Notes: generated by a model not told the origin, from the letters alone. A DNA stretch of 64,000 bases from Siphonodentalium dalli (GCA_032622095.1 CP136065.1:35188732-35252731), one strand, 5' to 3'; positions 45,001-55,718 are shown, counted from the first letter of the stretch. A program made the numbers and translations.

Positions 45001-45271
45001 TTTCTTGGACTGTTTATCTATGAATATCATTTATGATGCACGTTTTTCGTGGTTTGATGTAAATATTGACTCTGAAACATCGAAAACCGCCTGTCTCGAG
45101 AAATATCCACACCGCGACATTATTTACAATATAGGCTATCCCGGTTCCATTTTAACTAAGGTCAACAACCTACCATATGCATAAGAAAGTTTTGCCTTTT
45201 GACATTTTGTTTTGAAGATTTTGGACAATATAAAGAATCGAAACACATGAAAAATGAGACGAAAATAAGTG
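42036..45271. repeat. Satellite unit 14
   Basis: Shares CAATATATGTG (near 43244) with unit 13. Private GGTAATGCTAGC near 43989. Confidence 0.95.
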
Positions 45272-48200
45272 TACCCTCCAGCGCACCTTAATTAATGTCC
45301 ACACCGCGATGCTATCAAAGGAACTATAAAATATGTCGGGAGACTACCAAAATTGCTCAAATAGTACACATGGGGTGAAGAATCGTGAATAAAAACGAAT
45401 GGACGCCTGACATAAACAGAAAATGAAAAAAAAATGAAGAAAATATAAAAATTGTCCACACCGCGACATGTCCACACCTCGACGCAGAATAACGTTACAG
45501 CCAGCCACAGACACATTTCACGATTAGAATATTTGGGTGGTTCTGTTGTAAAAGAGTCAACACGATGTACATACACATATAGTTCCTATTGGATGGGGGG
45601 GAATGAGTGAGTGAGTGGGGGGGGTGTGCTCAGATATAGAAGCAGATGACAATTTGAAAATCAACTGTTTCGGTACATTTCAACAATCGTTCTGCCTGTG
45701 GGACGATTTCCGGCTCGTATGGTATAGCAAAGGCGTCAATGACACATTTTGGGCCATCGGAATATCTCACGGACAATTCAATCTGATTGAGCTCATCGAA
45801 AAAACCCCTAAATACCAAATTTCAGTTCGATATCTTGAAACATGTAAGAGAAATCCATCGACATTGTTTTCTATTCACGGTAAATTCTCTTTGCAATTTG
45901 GCGAACCCCTTGAGGAACAGAGTTTGATTGACGTATGTTCACGTTGTCTACACCAGAGTTCCTCCGTCGTTTGGCGTCAAACCAAGTGTACGATGGACCA
46001 GGGCATGCCCGACTTGATAGGAATCGGCATTTATGCGATCAAATTCTGTTTCCTATGATCAGATCTGTACCTTGTATTCGTTGACCTCTTAGAGAGTTTG
46101 AACTCTAAGTCTCGCCCACAAAACACACAAATTTCCACCATCTATATTCAAATGGCCGTATCCCATAGACGTCTCAACGTGCGGAGCTGCATGTGCGATA
46201 TGTCGTTTGGACATATACATCGTCGGCTACTCCGTGATGTACGTGTTGATAATTCAACTGTTAAGGGGCAAATGGCAAACAAGTGGCAAAAGTTTGGTTG
46301 GTTTCCATTAATCATGATATTCGAATTAAACACACGTTTTGGAGAAAGAGCGAATTTGACAATGACGTCGCCCTGATTCAACCCAGAAACGTCATTAGCA
46401 CATGCCGTAATGAACGACCTTGATTGGCCTTGACCTTGCCCAATAATTTGGCCAAATGTCATTTTCGTGGTCACCAATATCTGTGCTACATACTCGCATA
46501 AAATTCATCGGCATGTGACATATGTCATTTTTTCAGAATTTTCTGGACGAATTTGTTCATTTAAGGGAGAATCACCCATATATATGCGAGCATCGCATAT
46601 AAAAGAGAATACCTTGACCTTGTAAGCCAGTGCATTCTCTTAAATATGCGAGACTCGCATATTTTAGAAACAACTGGCACAGGATCTTTATTGCTGCACC
46701 AGCCATGAATTCAGCCTGTGACGCCATGACACATTCTTGTTAAAGAGCCCACCGTCCAAACTATGATATTTCAGAGTGATTAATTGTTGTGTTTCAACAC
46801 TTATGGTGTGCATGTTGAGGTACCATTTTCAAGATTGTCGTGTGCAATCTTGCTCATTAGCACTTTTAGTAGAAAAAATATGATCAGACACGATTTCCCA
46901 AGGGATTTTGCAGTATTGTTAAATAATCACACATAAATCTTTCACACCACTTTTGAACAGTTATCGATTCTCTCTTAAGCGTCGGCGATAAGTCGACATT
47001 TAAACATTATTTCATTGCACGGTACACCGGTCGTTATAAAATGGCTCACCCCAATGCCCGTGACCACTTGTTCTAGCCTTGAAATTGTGCGTCTGTCCCC
47101 AGATGGTGAATTTAGTGATGCTACCCCGCTTATCGGGCTAGCATCACCAAATTCACCCTCTGGGGACCTCATTCTGCTTGCACCCCAGCAGAATGAGGTT
47201 CCCAGATGGTGAATTTGGTGATGCTAGCCCGCTATGCGGGGTAGCATCACTAAATTCACCCCCCCCCGGGACCTCATTCTGCAAATGCCAGACAAAGTGT
47301 TGTTTTTTCGACAAAATTTCAGTCACTTTATTAATTCCAACCCCGGTGGACTTCCCTCTTTTGTCGTGACCCTGCAAATTAAGCAACAAGTACAAGCCTT
47401 GAAATAGTGTGTCGGTCATTTGCAGAATGAGGTTCCCAGGGGTGAATTTAGTTATGCATAGCGGGCTAGCATCACCAAATTCACACTCTGTGAACCTCAT
47501 TCTGCTGAGGTGTAAGCAGAATGAGGTCCCCAGAGGGTGAATTTGGTGTTGCTAGCCCGCAATGCGGGGTAGCATAACTAAATTCACCTTCTGGGGGACA
47601 GACGCACTATTTCAAGGCTAGAACAAGTAGTCACGGGCATTTTATAACGACCGTTGCCTTTGAAATAATGTTTAATTGTCGATTTATCGCCGACGCTTAA
47701 GAGAAACTCGATAACTGTTCAAAAGTGGTGTGAAAGATTTATGTGTGATTATTTAACAATACTGCAAAATCCCTTGGGAAATCGTGTCTGATCATATTTT
47801 TTCTACTAACAGTTGCTTAACTTGCAGCGTCACGGCAAGAGGGAAGTCGCCCCCATCTCGTCCACCGGGGTTGGAATTAATAAAGTGACTGAAATTTTGG
47901 CGAAAAACACTTTGCCAATACATTCTCTTATATATGGGTGATTCCCCCTTAAACGGACAAATTGATGTCTCGTGTACAATTGTTCCATAAAAATATGATT
48001 GTGCCACAAACAAGACCTATTGTGGCCTTCCATTTCACTGAGGAGCATGTGGCACAACGTTATGGTATAACAGTATTGTAATATATCAACACATGCCTTT
48101 AGTTACATGATCAAAACAACGAGAAAACACGAAAATCGCACTGTCTCATCGCCTAACTGCGAAATTTCATTTTATTCCTATTAAGTTATCTTACCTCTAA

Positions 48201-48499
48201 TTGACAGAGAACGTGCAGTGTTATGTTATTTCTTGGACTGTTTATCTATGAATATCATTTATGATGCACGTTTTTCGTGGTTTGATGTAAATATTGACTC
48301 TGAAACATCGAAAACCGCCTGTCTCGAGAAATATCCACACCGCGACATTATTTACAATATAGGCTATCCCGGTTCCATTTTAACTAAGGTCAACAACCTA
48401 CCATATGCATAAGAAAGTTTTGCCTTTTGACATTTTGTTTTGAAGATTTTGGACAATATAAAGAATCGAAACACATGAAAAATGAGACGAAAATAAGTG
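45272..48499. repeat. Satellite unit 15
   Basis: Six-A open-frame copy. It shares a block of variants with unit 16 only: GATATGTCG near 46197, TTAAGGGGC near 46261, CATGCCG near 46402, GAAACAACTGG near 46667, GCAAATTAAG near 47374 and a shortened CCCAGGGGTG near 47436. Confidence 0.95.
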
Positions 48500-51400
48500 T
48501 ACCCTCCAGCGCACCTTAATTAATGTCCACACCGCGATGCTATCAAAGGAACTATAAAATATGTCGGGAGACTACCAAAATTGCTCAAATAGTACACATG
48601 GGGTGAAGAATCGTGAATAAAAACGAATGGACGCCTGACATAAACAGAAAATGAAAAAAAAATGAAGAAAATATAAAAATTGTCCACACCGCGACATGTC
48701 CACACCTCGACGCAGAATAACGTTACAGCCAGCCACAGACACATTTCACGATTAGAATATTTGGGTGGTTCTGTTGTAAAAGAGTCAACACGATGTACAT
48801 ACACATATAGTTCCTATTGGATGGGGGGGGGAATGAGTGAGTGAGTGGGGGGGGTGTGCTCAGATATAGAAGCAGATGACAATTTGAAAATCAACTGTTT
48901 CGGTACATTTCAACAATCGTTCTGCCTGTGGGACGATTTCCGGCTCGTATGGTATAGCAAAGGCGTCAATGACACATTTTGGGCCATCGGAATATCTCAC
49001 GGACAATTCAATCTGATTGAGCTCATCGAAAAACCCCTAAATACCAAATTTCAGTTCGATATCTTGAAACATGTAAGAGAAATCCATCGACATTGTTTTC
49101 TATTCACGGTAAATTCTCTTTGCAATTTGGCGAACCCCTTGAGGAACAGAGTTTGATTGACGTATGTTCACGTTGTCTACACCAGAGTTCCTCCGTCGTT
49201 TGGCGTCAAACCAAGTGTACGATGGACCAGGGCATGCCCGACTTGATAGGAATCGGCATTTATGCGATCAAATTCTGTTTCCTATGATCAGATCTGTACC
49301 TTGTATTCGTTGACCTCTTAGAGAGTTTGAACTCTAAGTCTCGCCCACAAAACACACAAATTTCCACCATCTATATTCAAATGGCCGTATCCCATAGACG
49401 TCTCAACGTGCGGAGCTGCATGTGCGATATGTCGTTTGGACATATACATCGTCGGCTACTCCGTGATGTACGTGTTGATAATTCAACTGTTAAGGGGCAA
49501 ATGGCAAACAAGTGGCAAAAGTTTGGTTGGTTTCCATTAATCATGATATTCGAATTAAACACACGTTTTGGAGAAAGAGCGAATTTGACAATGACGTCGC
49601 CCTGATTCAACCCAGAAACGTCATTAGCACATGCCGTAATGAACGACCTTGATTGGCCTTGACCTTGCCCAATAATTTGGCCAAATGTCATTTTCGTGGT
49701 CACCAATATCTGTGCTACATACTCGCATAAAATTCATCGGCATGTGACATATGTCATTTTTTCAGAATTTTCTGGACGAATTTGTTCATTTAAGGGAGAA
49801 TCACCCATATATATGCGAGCATCGCATATAAAAGAGAATACCTTGACCTTGTAAGCCAGTGCATTCTCTTAAATATGCGAGACTCGCATATTTTAGAAAC
49901 AACTGGCACAGGATCTTTATTGCTGCACCAGCCATGAATTCAGCCTGTGACGCCATGACACATTCTTGTTAAAGAGCCCACCGTCCAAACTATGATATTT
50001 CAGAGTGATTAATTGTTGTGTTTCAACACTTATGGTGTGCATGTTGAGGTACCATTTTCAAGATTGTCGTGTGCAATCTTGCTCATTAGCACTTTTAGTA
50101 GAAAAAATATGATCAGACACGATTTCCCAAGGGATTTTGCAGTATTGTTAAATAATCACACATAAATCTTTCACACCACTTTTGAACAGTTATCGATTCT
50201 CTCTTAAGCGTCGGCGATAAGTCGACATTTAAACATTATTTCATTGCACGGTACACCGGTCGTTATAAAATGGCTCACCCCAATGCCCGTGACCACTTGT
50301 TCTAGCCTTGAAATTGTGCGTCTGTCCCCAGATGGTGAATTTAGTGATGCTACCCCGCTTATCGGGCTAGCATCACCAAATTCACCCTCTGGGGACCTCA
50401 TTCTGCTTGCACCCCAGCAGAATGAGGTTCCCAGATGGTGAATTTGGTGATGCTAGCCCGCTATGCGGGGTAGCATCACTAAATTCACCCCCCCCCCGGG
50501 ACCTCATTCTGCAAATGCCAGACAAAGTGTTGTTTTTTCGACAAAATTTCAGTCACTTTATTAATTCCAACCCCGGTGGACTTCCCTCTTTTGTCGTGAC
50601 CCTGCAAATTAAGCAACAAGTACAAGCCTTGAAATAGTGTGTCGGTCATTTGCAGAATGAGGTTCCCAGGGGTGAATTTAGTTATGCATAGCGGGCTAGC
50701 ATCACCAAATTCACACTCTGTGAACCTCATTCTGCTGAGGTGTAAGCAGAATGAGGTCCCCAGAGGGTGAATTTGGTGTTGCTAGCCCGCAATGCGGGGT
50801 AGCATAACTAAATTCACCTTCTGGGGGACAGACGCACTATTTCAAGGCTAGAACAAGTAGTCACGGGCATTTTATAACGACCGTTGCCTTTGAAATAATG
50901 TTTAATTGTCGATTTATCGCCGACGCTTAAGAGAAACTCGATAACTGTTCAAAAGTGGTGTGAAAGATTTATGTGTGATTATTTAACAATACTGCAAAAT
51001 CCCTTGGGAAATCGTGTCTGATTATATTTTTTCTACTAACAGTTGCTTAACTTGCAGCGTCACGGCAAGAGGGAAGTCGCCCCCATCTCGTCCACCGGGG
51101 TTGGAATTAATAAAGTGACTGAAATTTTGGCGAAAAACACTTTGCCAATACATTCTCTTATATATGGGTGATTCCCCCTTAAACGGACAAATTGATGTCT
51201 CGTGTACAATTGTTCCATAAAAATATGATTGTGCCACAAACAAGACCTATTGTGGCCTTCCATTTCACTGAGGAGCATGTGGCACAACGTTATGGTATAA
51301 CAGTATTGTAATATATCAACACATGCCTTTAGTTACATGATCAAAACAACGAGAAAACACGAAAATCGCACTGTCTCATCGCCTAACTGCGAAATTTCAT

Positions 51401-51729
51401 TTTATTCCTATTAAGTTATCTTACCTCTAATTGACAGAGAACGTGCAGTGTTATTTTATTTCTTGGACTGTTTATCTATGAATATCATTTATGATGCACG
51501 TTTTTCGTGGTTTGATGTAAATATTGACTCTGAAACATCGAAAACCGCCTGTCTCGAGAAATATCCACACCGCGACATTATTTACAATATAGGCTATCCC
51601 GGTTCCATTTTAACTAAGGTCAACAACCTACCATATGCATAAGAAAGTTTTGCCTTTTGACATTTTGTTTTGAAGATTTTGGACAATATAAAGAATCGAA
51701 ACACATGAAAAATGAGACGAAAATAAGTG
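48500..51729. repeat. Satellite unit 16
   Basis: Carries the unit-15 variant block but the five-A form. Private GATTATATTT near 51020 and GTTATTTTATTTC near 51450. Confidence 0.95.
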
Positions 51730-53428
51730 TACCCTCCAGCGCACCTTAATTAATGTCCACACCGCGATGCTATCAAAGGAACTATAAAATATGTCGGGAG
51801 ACTACCAAAATTGCTCAAATAGTACACATGGGGTGAAGAATCGTGAATAAAAACGAATGGACGCCTGACATAAACAGAAAATGAAAAAAAAATGAAGAAA
51901 ATATAAAAATTGTCCACACCGCGACATGTCCACACCTCGACGCAGAATAACGTTACAGCCAGCCACAGACACATTTCACGATTAGAATATTTGGGTGGTT
52001 CTGTTGTAAAAGAGTCAACACGATGTACATACACATATAGTTCCTATTGGATGGGGGGGGGAATGAGTGAGTGAGTGGGGGGGGGGTGTGCTCAGATATA
52101 GAAGCAGATGACAATTTGAAAATCAACTGTTTCGGTACATTTCAACAATCGTCTGCCTGTGGGACGATTTCCGGCTCGTATGGTATAGCAAAGGCGTCAA
52201 TGACACATTTTGGGCCATCGGAATATCTCACGGACAATTCAATCTGATTGAGCTCATCGAAAAACCCCTAAATACCAAATTTCAGTTCGATATCTTGAAA
52301 CATGTAAGAGAAATCCATCGACATTGTTTTCTATTCACGGTAAATTCTCTTTGCAATTTGGCGAACCCCTTGAGGAACAGAGTTTGATTGACGTATGTTC
52401 ACGTTGTCTACACCAGAGTTCCTCCGTCGTTTGGCGTCAAACCAAGTGTACGATGGACCAGGGCATGCCCGACTTGATAGGAATCGGCATTTATGCGATC
52501 AAATTCTGTTTCCTATGATCAGATCTGTACCTTGTATTCGTTGACCTCTTAGAGAGTTTGAACTCTAAGTCTCGCCCACAAAACACATAAATTTCCACCA
52601 TCTATATTCAAATGGCCGTATCCCATAGACGTCTCAACGTGCGGAGCTGCATGTGCGATACGTCGTTTGGACATATACATCGTCGGCTACTCCGTGATGT
52701 ACGTGTTGATAATTCAACTGTTAAAGGGCAAATGGCAAACAAGTGGCAAAAGTTTGGTTGGTTTCCATTAATCATGATATTCGAATTAAACACACGTTTT
52801 GGAGAAAGAGCGAATTTGACAATGACGTCGCCCTGATTCAACCCAGAAACGTCATTAGCACATGCTGTAATGAACGACCTTGATTGGCCTTGACCTTGCC
52901 CAATAATTTGGCCAAATGTCATTTTCGTGGTCACCAATATCTGTGCTACATACTCGCATAAAATTCATCGGCATGTGACATATGTCATTTTTTCAGAATT
53001 TTCTGGACGAATTTGTTCATTTAAGGGAGAATCACCCATATATATGCGAGCATCGCATATAAAAGAGAATACCTTGACCTTGTAAGCCAGTGCATTCTCT
53101 TAAATATGCGAGACTCGCATATTTTAGAGACCGCTGGCACAGGATCTTTATTGCTGCACCAGCCATGAATTCAGCCTGTGACGCCATGACACATTCTTGT
53201 TAAAGAGCCCACCGTCCAAACTATGATATTTCAGAGTGATTAATTGTTGTGTTTCAACACTTATGGTGTGCATGTTGAGGTACCATTTTCAAGATTGTCG
53301 TGTGCAATCTTGCTCATTAGCACTTTTAGTAGAAAAAATATGATCAGACACGATTTCCCAAGGGATTTTGCAGTATTGTTAAATAATCACACATAAATCT
53401 TTCACACCACTTTTGAACAGTTATCGAT
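51730..53428. repeat. Satellite unit 17, truncated by the inserted element
   Basis: Matches unit positions 1 to about 1700 and stops exactly after ATCGAT. It lacks the unit 15/16 variants. Private changes: a missing T at AATCGTCTGCC near 52148, CACATAAAT near 52584 and GACCGCTGG near 53131. The missing 3' half is predicted to lie on the far side of the inserted element. Confidence 0.93.
53423..53428. mobile_element. Presumed target site (ATCGAT) of the Polinton insertion
   Basis: Homology to the satellite ends exactly after ATCGAT. In intact units the next bases are TCTCTC, while here AGTAGTAAT follows. Polintons make 6-bp target-site duplications, so a second ATCGAT followed by TCTCTCTTAAG is expected at the right end, outside the window. 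Confidence 0.6.
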
Positions 53429-53437
53429 AGTAGTAAT
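53429..53437 (+). mobile_element. Element terminus with slide-back-type triplet repeat
   Basis: The first bases AGTAGTAAT repeat the triplet AGT. Protein-primed replicons often start with short repeats used for jumping-back initiation (adenovirus is the known case), and Polintons are reported to start with AG. This fits the encoded protein-primed polymerase. The assignment rests on the exact satellite breakpoint. Confidence 0.55.
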
Positions 53438-53710
53438 GGGGGGGCACTATGGCCCAGTACCCCCCAGTGGGGGGCACTATGGCCCAGTACCCCCCAGTGG
53501 GGGGCACTATGGCCCAGTATCGAATACTGGACCATAGATCGTCCAGTATTCGATACTGGGCCATAGTGCCCCCCAGTGGGGGGCACTATGGCCCAGTATC
53601 GAAAACTGGACGATCTATGGTCCAGTATTCGATACTGGGCCATAGTGCCCCCACTGGGGGGTACTGGGCCATAGTGCCCCCCACTGATGGGTACTGGGCC
53701 ATAGTTCCCC
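53438..53710. repeat. Terminal palindrome built from CACTATGGCCCAGTA repeats
   Basis: The left side has direct 30-bp repeats of the CACTATGGCCCAGTA core with GGGGGG/CCCCCC flanks. The right side carries the same cores inverted, with the centre near 53576. Each half contains its own hairpin: 53505-53568 has a perfect 28-bp stem (34 bp counting the flanking G6/C6) with loop CATAGATC, and 53584-53647 has the same stem with one mismatch and loop GATCTATG, the reverse complement. Likely the element's terminal inverted repeat or part of it. Confidence 0.8.
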
Positions 53711-53857
53711 CCTGAGGATAGATATTCCTGTCATTGATGTGATATTTCTGATCGGAAAAAATGAAAATGGACTTAGAATTATTTTTTTTCAAAAGGAAAA
53801 TCTCACTTTGGAAAATATCAATTAGCAATCAAGAGTTTTTCTTTTCGAATATTTGGT
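53711..53857. other. Gene-free spacer
   Basis: AT-rich sequence between the terminal palindrome and the first gene. On the minus strand, GAAAAGAAAAACTC at about 53831-53844 lies just downstream of the histone-type stem-loop and resembles the purine-rich U7-binding histone downstream element. Nothing else recognised. Confidence 0.5.
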
Positions 53858-53873
53858 GGCCCTGAAAAGGGCC
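53858..53873 (-). terminator. Histone-type 3' stem-loop of the 53893-54357 gene
   Basis: Read on the minus strand: GGCCCTTTTCAGGGCC, a 6-bp stem with a UUUC loop, preceded by AAAAC and followed by ACCA. This matches the metazoan replication-dependent histone mRNA stem-loop. It begins 20 nt after the stop codon, and a purine-rich stretch follows. Confidence 0.85.
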
Positions 53874-53892
53874 GTTTTATTTTTGTTATAGT

Positions 53893-54357
53893 TTAGAATC
53901 CGCCACATTGAACTTCTTTGTTCGCCAAAACTTCAATTGATTTTTCTCCTCGCCTCATCCATATTTCGCATTCACAATAATGCTCGTGGCAAACGTGTGG
54001 GATCCACACTAGAGTTATTGATGACTTGAATCTTGGTGTTGATTTGTAGCCGCCTTTGGTAGCATCAAACATGACGATAGGTCGCTGTATAACAGTCGCC
54101 GCTAATTCAACCATCAATCTTGATTCAGCCAAAAGTGGTGTGCGCCGTAAATCTTGTGCCGACGCACCAAGTTCGTCACTCTCTGCGTAGTACAGGTCAA
54201 CTGCCGCATCTCTCAGAATCATCCATCCATCGGTCGTCCCGTAAACCCCGAGGCTGAGTGCCCTCCAAAACAGCGATATTTCTTCACCGTACACTGCTTT
54301 ACAGTATACCCCACCGGCCATTATCTCGTCAAGATCTGTTATGTTTACAGCAGTCAT
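53893..54357 (-). CDS. OTU-like protein with substituted nucleophile
   Basis: 154 residues. The start chosen is the ATG at 54357, because it sits about 40 nt downstream of a TATA-like TGATATATGT and after TTATTCTACATTCAAAG, a leader shared with the gene starting at 55964; the longer frame from 54432 would start upstream of the TATA. Residues 24-35 (GEEISLFWRALS) followed by the VYG (38-40) and LRDAAVDLY (48-56) blocks resemble the start of OTU cysteine proteases (DGNCLFRALS pattern), and ITLVWIP plus HY at 126-127 resemble the end with the catalytic His. Ser28 stands where the catalytic Cys would be and Trp31 is extra, so a deubiquitinase would be inactive or altered. OTU assignment is by pattern only. 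Left partner of a divergent pair; ends in a histone-type stem-loop. Confidence 0.6.
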   Translation of the reverse strand: MTAVNITDLDEIMAGGVYCKAVYGEEISLFWRALSLGVYGTTDGWMILRDAAVDLYYAESDELGASAQDLRRTPLLAESRLMVELAATVIQRPIVMFDATKGGYKSTPRFKSSITLVWIPHVCHEHYCECEIWMRRGEKSIEVLANKEVQCGGF

Positions 54358-54980
54358 CTTTGAATGTAGAATAAGTCTGAAGATCCGTCTTGAACATATA
54401 TCACGATTGCGCGGGCGGTAGAGAAAGCACATAATACTTTGACGTTAAAATGACAAATGCTCCCTGACGTTGTGTTTCTTTTCAGTGCATTATCTGTTAG
54501 TTTCACCATTTCGATATGATATAGATTAAATTCATGATAGTATATGCAATTAATTAAGATATTTTAACATATGAATTCATCTTCGTTCATAAACGATGAC
54601 CAAGTAAAGTTATCAATTGTAATGATGAAGAAAAATGTTCAGTATGTTTTCTTGTGTTCAGTTTTATGTATAAAATATGTACATTTCCAAAACCAAAAAC
54701 TAGAAAAACATTCCATATTTGCCTAACGAGGCAACAAATATATCAATCATGTGTACCAAATAATAGATAATGATCTAACGAAATAAAAAACATTTGTTTG
54801 ATCGCTATGCAATAATGATCAAGAAAAATATGAATGCTGATCCGTCTCTGAAAAAACACAACGCCAGGAAACATTTGTCAATTTTAACGTCAATGCGACA
54901 TGTGATTTCATTGACGCCCGTGTCAAATGTATAAAAATATTTTCGAATTTGATCAACGTTACATTGCATTGCTATCAAAG
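54358..54980. promoter_or_regulatory. Bidirectional promoter, copy 1
   Basis: Lies between two divergent start codons. TATA-like boxes point outwards: minus TGATATATGT at 54394-54403, plus TATAAAAAT at 54930-54938. The flanks form inverted arms of about 80 bp (about 54408-54488 and 54846-54925) sharing TTGACGTTAAAA, GACAAATG and CGTTGTGTTT. A GCGGGCGG box lies just upstream of the minus TATA. The block 54391-54945 is closely repeated at 56001-56555. Confidence 0.75.
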
Positions 54981-55469
54981 ATGGATCCGTTAACAGAATT
55001 TCTTCAGAGTGAGATATACAGTAATCCTGTTGTACAGAATACATATGCGGCACCACAGTCAACAGGCCAAGCTAATACGACAATGACTATAGGTGGAGAT
55101 ACACTCATTTTAAAAGCGATTTTAGATGAACTGAGATGTCTTCGCAGGGATATTGACGTGAAAACACAAGTAACGCATCAAGAAGTAAAAGTGAATCTTC
55201 GTTTCGTTGCAGAAGAGATAGATATACCAATCAGGGTTCATGATGTTCAGAGATCGAAAGAACAGAAACAGATCAAAAAAGAAAAAATATTATCGGCGAA
55301 AGAAAAAGAACCTAAAAGTATCATGAAGCCTTCTACTGAGACAAAAGTCAGATTTCGTCTTCCTTGTAAAGAATCTAAAGATACAGAGAAAAGTGATGAA
55401 TTCGCAAAAGCTATTGGTTCTCATGGGAAAGATATGTCAAGATATAAGAAAAACACAAAACGATGTTAA
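54981..55469 (+). CDS. Hypothetical 162-aa lysine-rich protein
   Basis: Start at 54981 is preferred over the in-frame ATG at 54927, which lies upstream of the TATA box at 54930. The N-terminus (MDPLTEFLQSEI) is acidic. Residues around 45-80 (LKAILDELRCLRRDID) look helical and could form a coiled coil. The C-terminal half is strongly charged and Lys-rich (KEQKQIKKEKILSAKEKE), suggesting nucleic-acid or chromatin contact. No family recognised. Right partner of the first divergent pair; a histone-type stem-loop begins 23 nt after the stop, so the predicted 3' UTR is very short. Confidence 0.7.
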   Translation: MDPLTEFLQSEIYSNPVVQNTYAAPQSTGQANTTMTIGGDTLILKAILDELRCLRRDIDVKTQVTHQEVKVNLRFVAEEIDIPIRVHDVQRSKEQKQIKKEKILSAKEKEPKSIMKPSTETKVRFRLPCKESKDTEKSDEFAKAIGSHGKDMSRYKKNTKRC

Positions 55470-55491
55470 AGTCAGATGATAATTTTAAAAC

Positions 55492-55507
55492 GGCCCTTTT
55501 CAGGGCC
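55492..55507 (+). terminator. Histone-type 3' stem-loop of the 54981-55469 gene
   Basis: GGCCCTTTTCAGGGCC preceded by AAAAC and followed by ACACA. The flank up to about 55575, including AAAAGGTTACTCTTTCAT, is repeated after the stem-loop at 56950. No clear purine-rich downstream element on this side. Confidence 0.85.
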
Positions 55508-55718
55508 ACACACATTTCCCAAAAGGTTACTCTTTCATTGCTGAAAAAATCAAAAACACGATTGTTCAATTTATATTTTATTCAACAACAAATATTTGCA
55601 AGTATATTTTGTTTTAAATTATTCGTGGCGTGATTTTTTCAAAACAAAACATAGGGTACAAAGAACATTATTAGTTATTAAGCAATGCTAAAAGTTTTTC
55701 TTTTTGAAAAAATTGGTT
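55508..55718. other. Convergent intergenic spacer
   Basis: AT-rich and gene-free, between two converging stem-loops. Its left 70 bp repeat at 56966-57045. Its right end (AGCAATGCTAAAAGTTTTTC) resembles the spacer at 53822-53845 and supplies a purine-rich minus-strand stretch after the next stem-loop. Confidence 0.6.

Larger units (their letters stand above)
1..53428. repeat. Satellite-like tandem array, 3.23-kb unit, 16.5 copies
   Basis: The same sequence recurs head to tail at starts 1, 3232, 6463, 9691, 12923, 16159, 19391, 22624, 25856, 29095, 32336, 35567, 38798, 42036, 45272, 48500 and 51730 (phase set by the window edge, so the true unit boundary is arbitrary). Unit length is 3228-3241 bp; most of the length variation lies in G, C and A runs. 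By eye, copies differ at only a handful of substitutions each. No tRNA, 5S, snRNA, rRNA or transposase sequence was recognised in the unit. The array is unbroken and continues off the left edge of the window. A complex satellite or a tandemly amplified fold-back element fits best. Confidence 0.97.

Noticed and set aside
21-53000. Dozens of 60-110 codon frames repeated in every satellite unit on both strands
   Set aside because: They overlap each other on opposite strands, include palindrome and homopolymer sequence, and show no family features; their conservation is that of the satellite itself.
1-53428. rRNA, 5S or snRNA gene cluster as the basis of the tandem array
   Set aside because: None of the conserved 5S, U1, U2 or rRNA sequences could be found in the unit on either strand.
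1-53428. Satellite array as a concatemer of the viral element
   Set aside because: No unit sequence recurs in the element and no viral gene occurs in the unit; the element interrupts a unit at one clean point.
53449-53828. Frames of 80-99 codons in the terminal palindrome rich in MAQYPP-like repeats
   Set aside because: They translate the GC-rich inverted repeats in several frames and both strands; repeat artefacts.
54358-54432. N-terminal extension of the OTU-like gene starting MCFLYRPRNR
   Set aside because: The same extension appears upstream of the unrelated gene at 55964 because the promoter is duplicated, and it reads through the TATA-like box.
54927-54980. Upstream ATG extending the 54981 gene by 18 codons
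   Set aside because: It lies at or before the TATA box, so it would not be in the mRNA.
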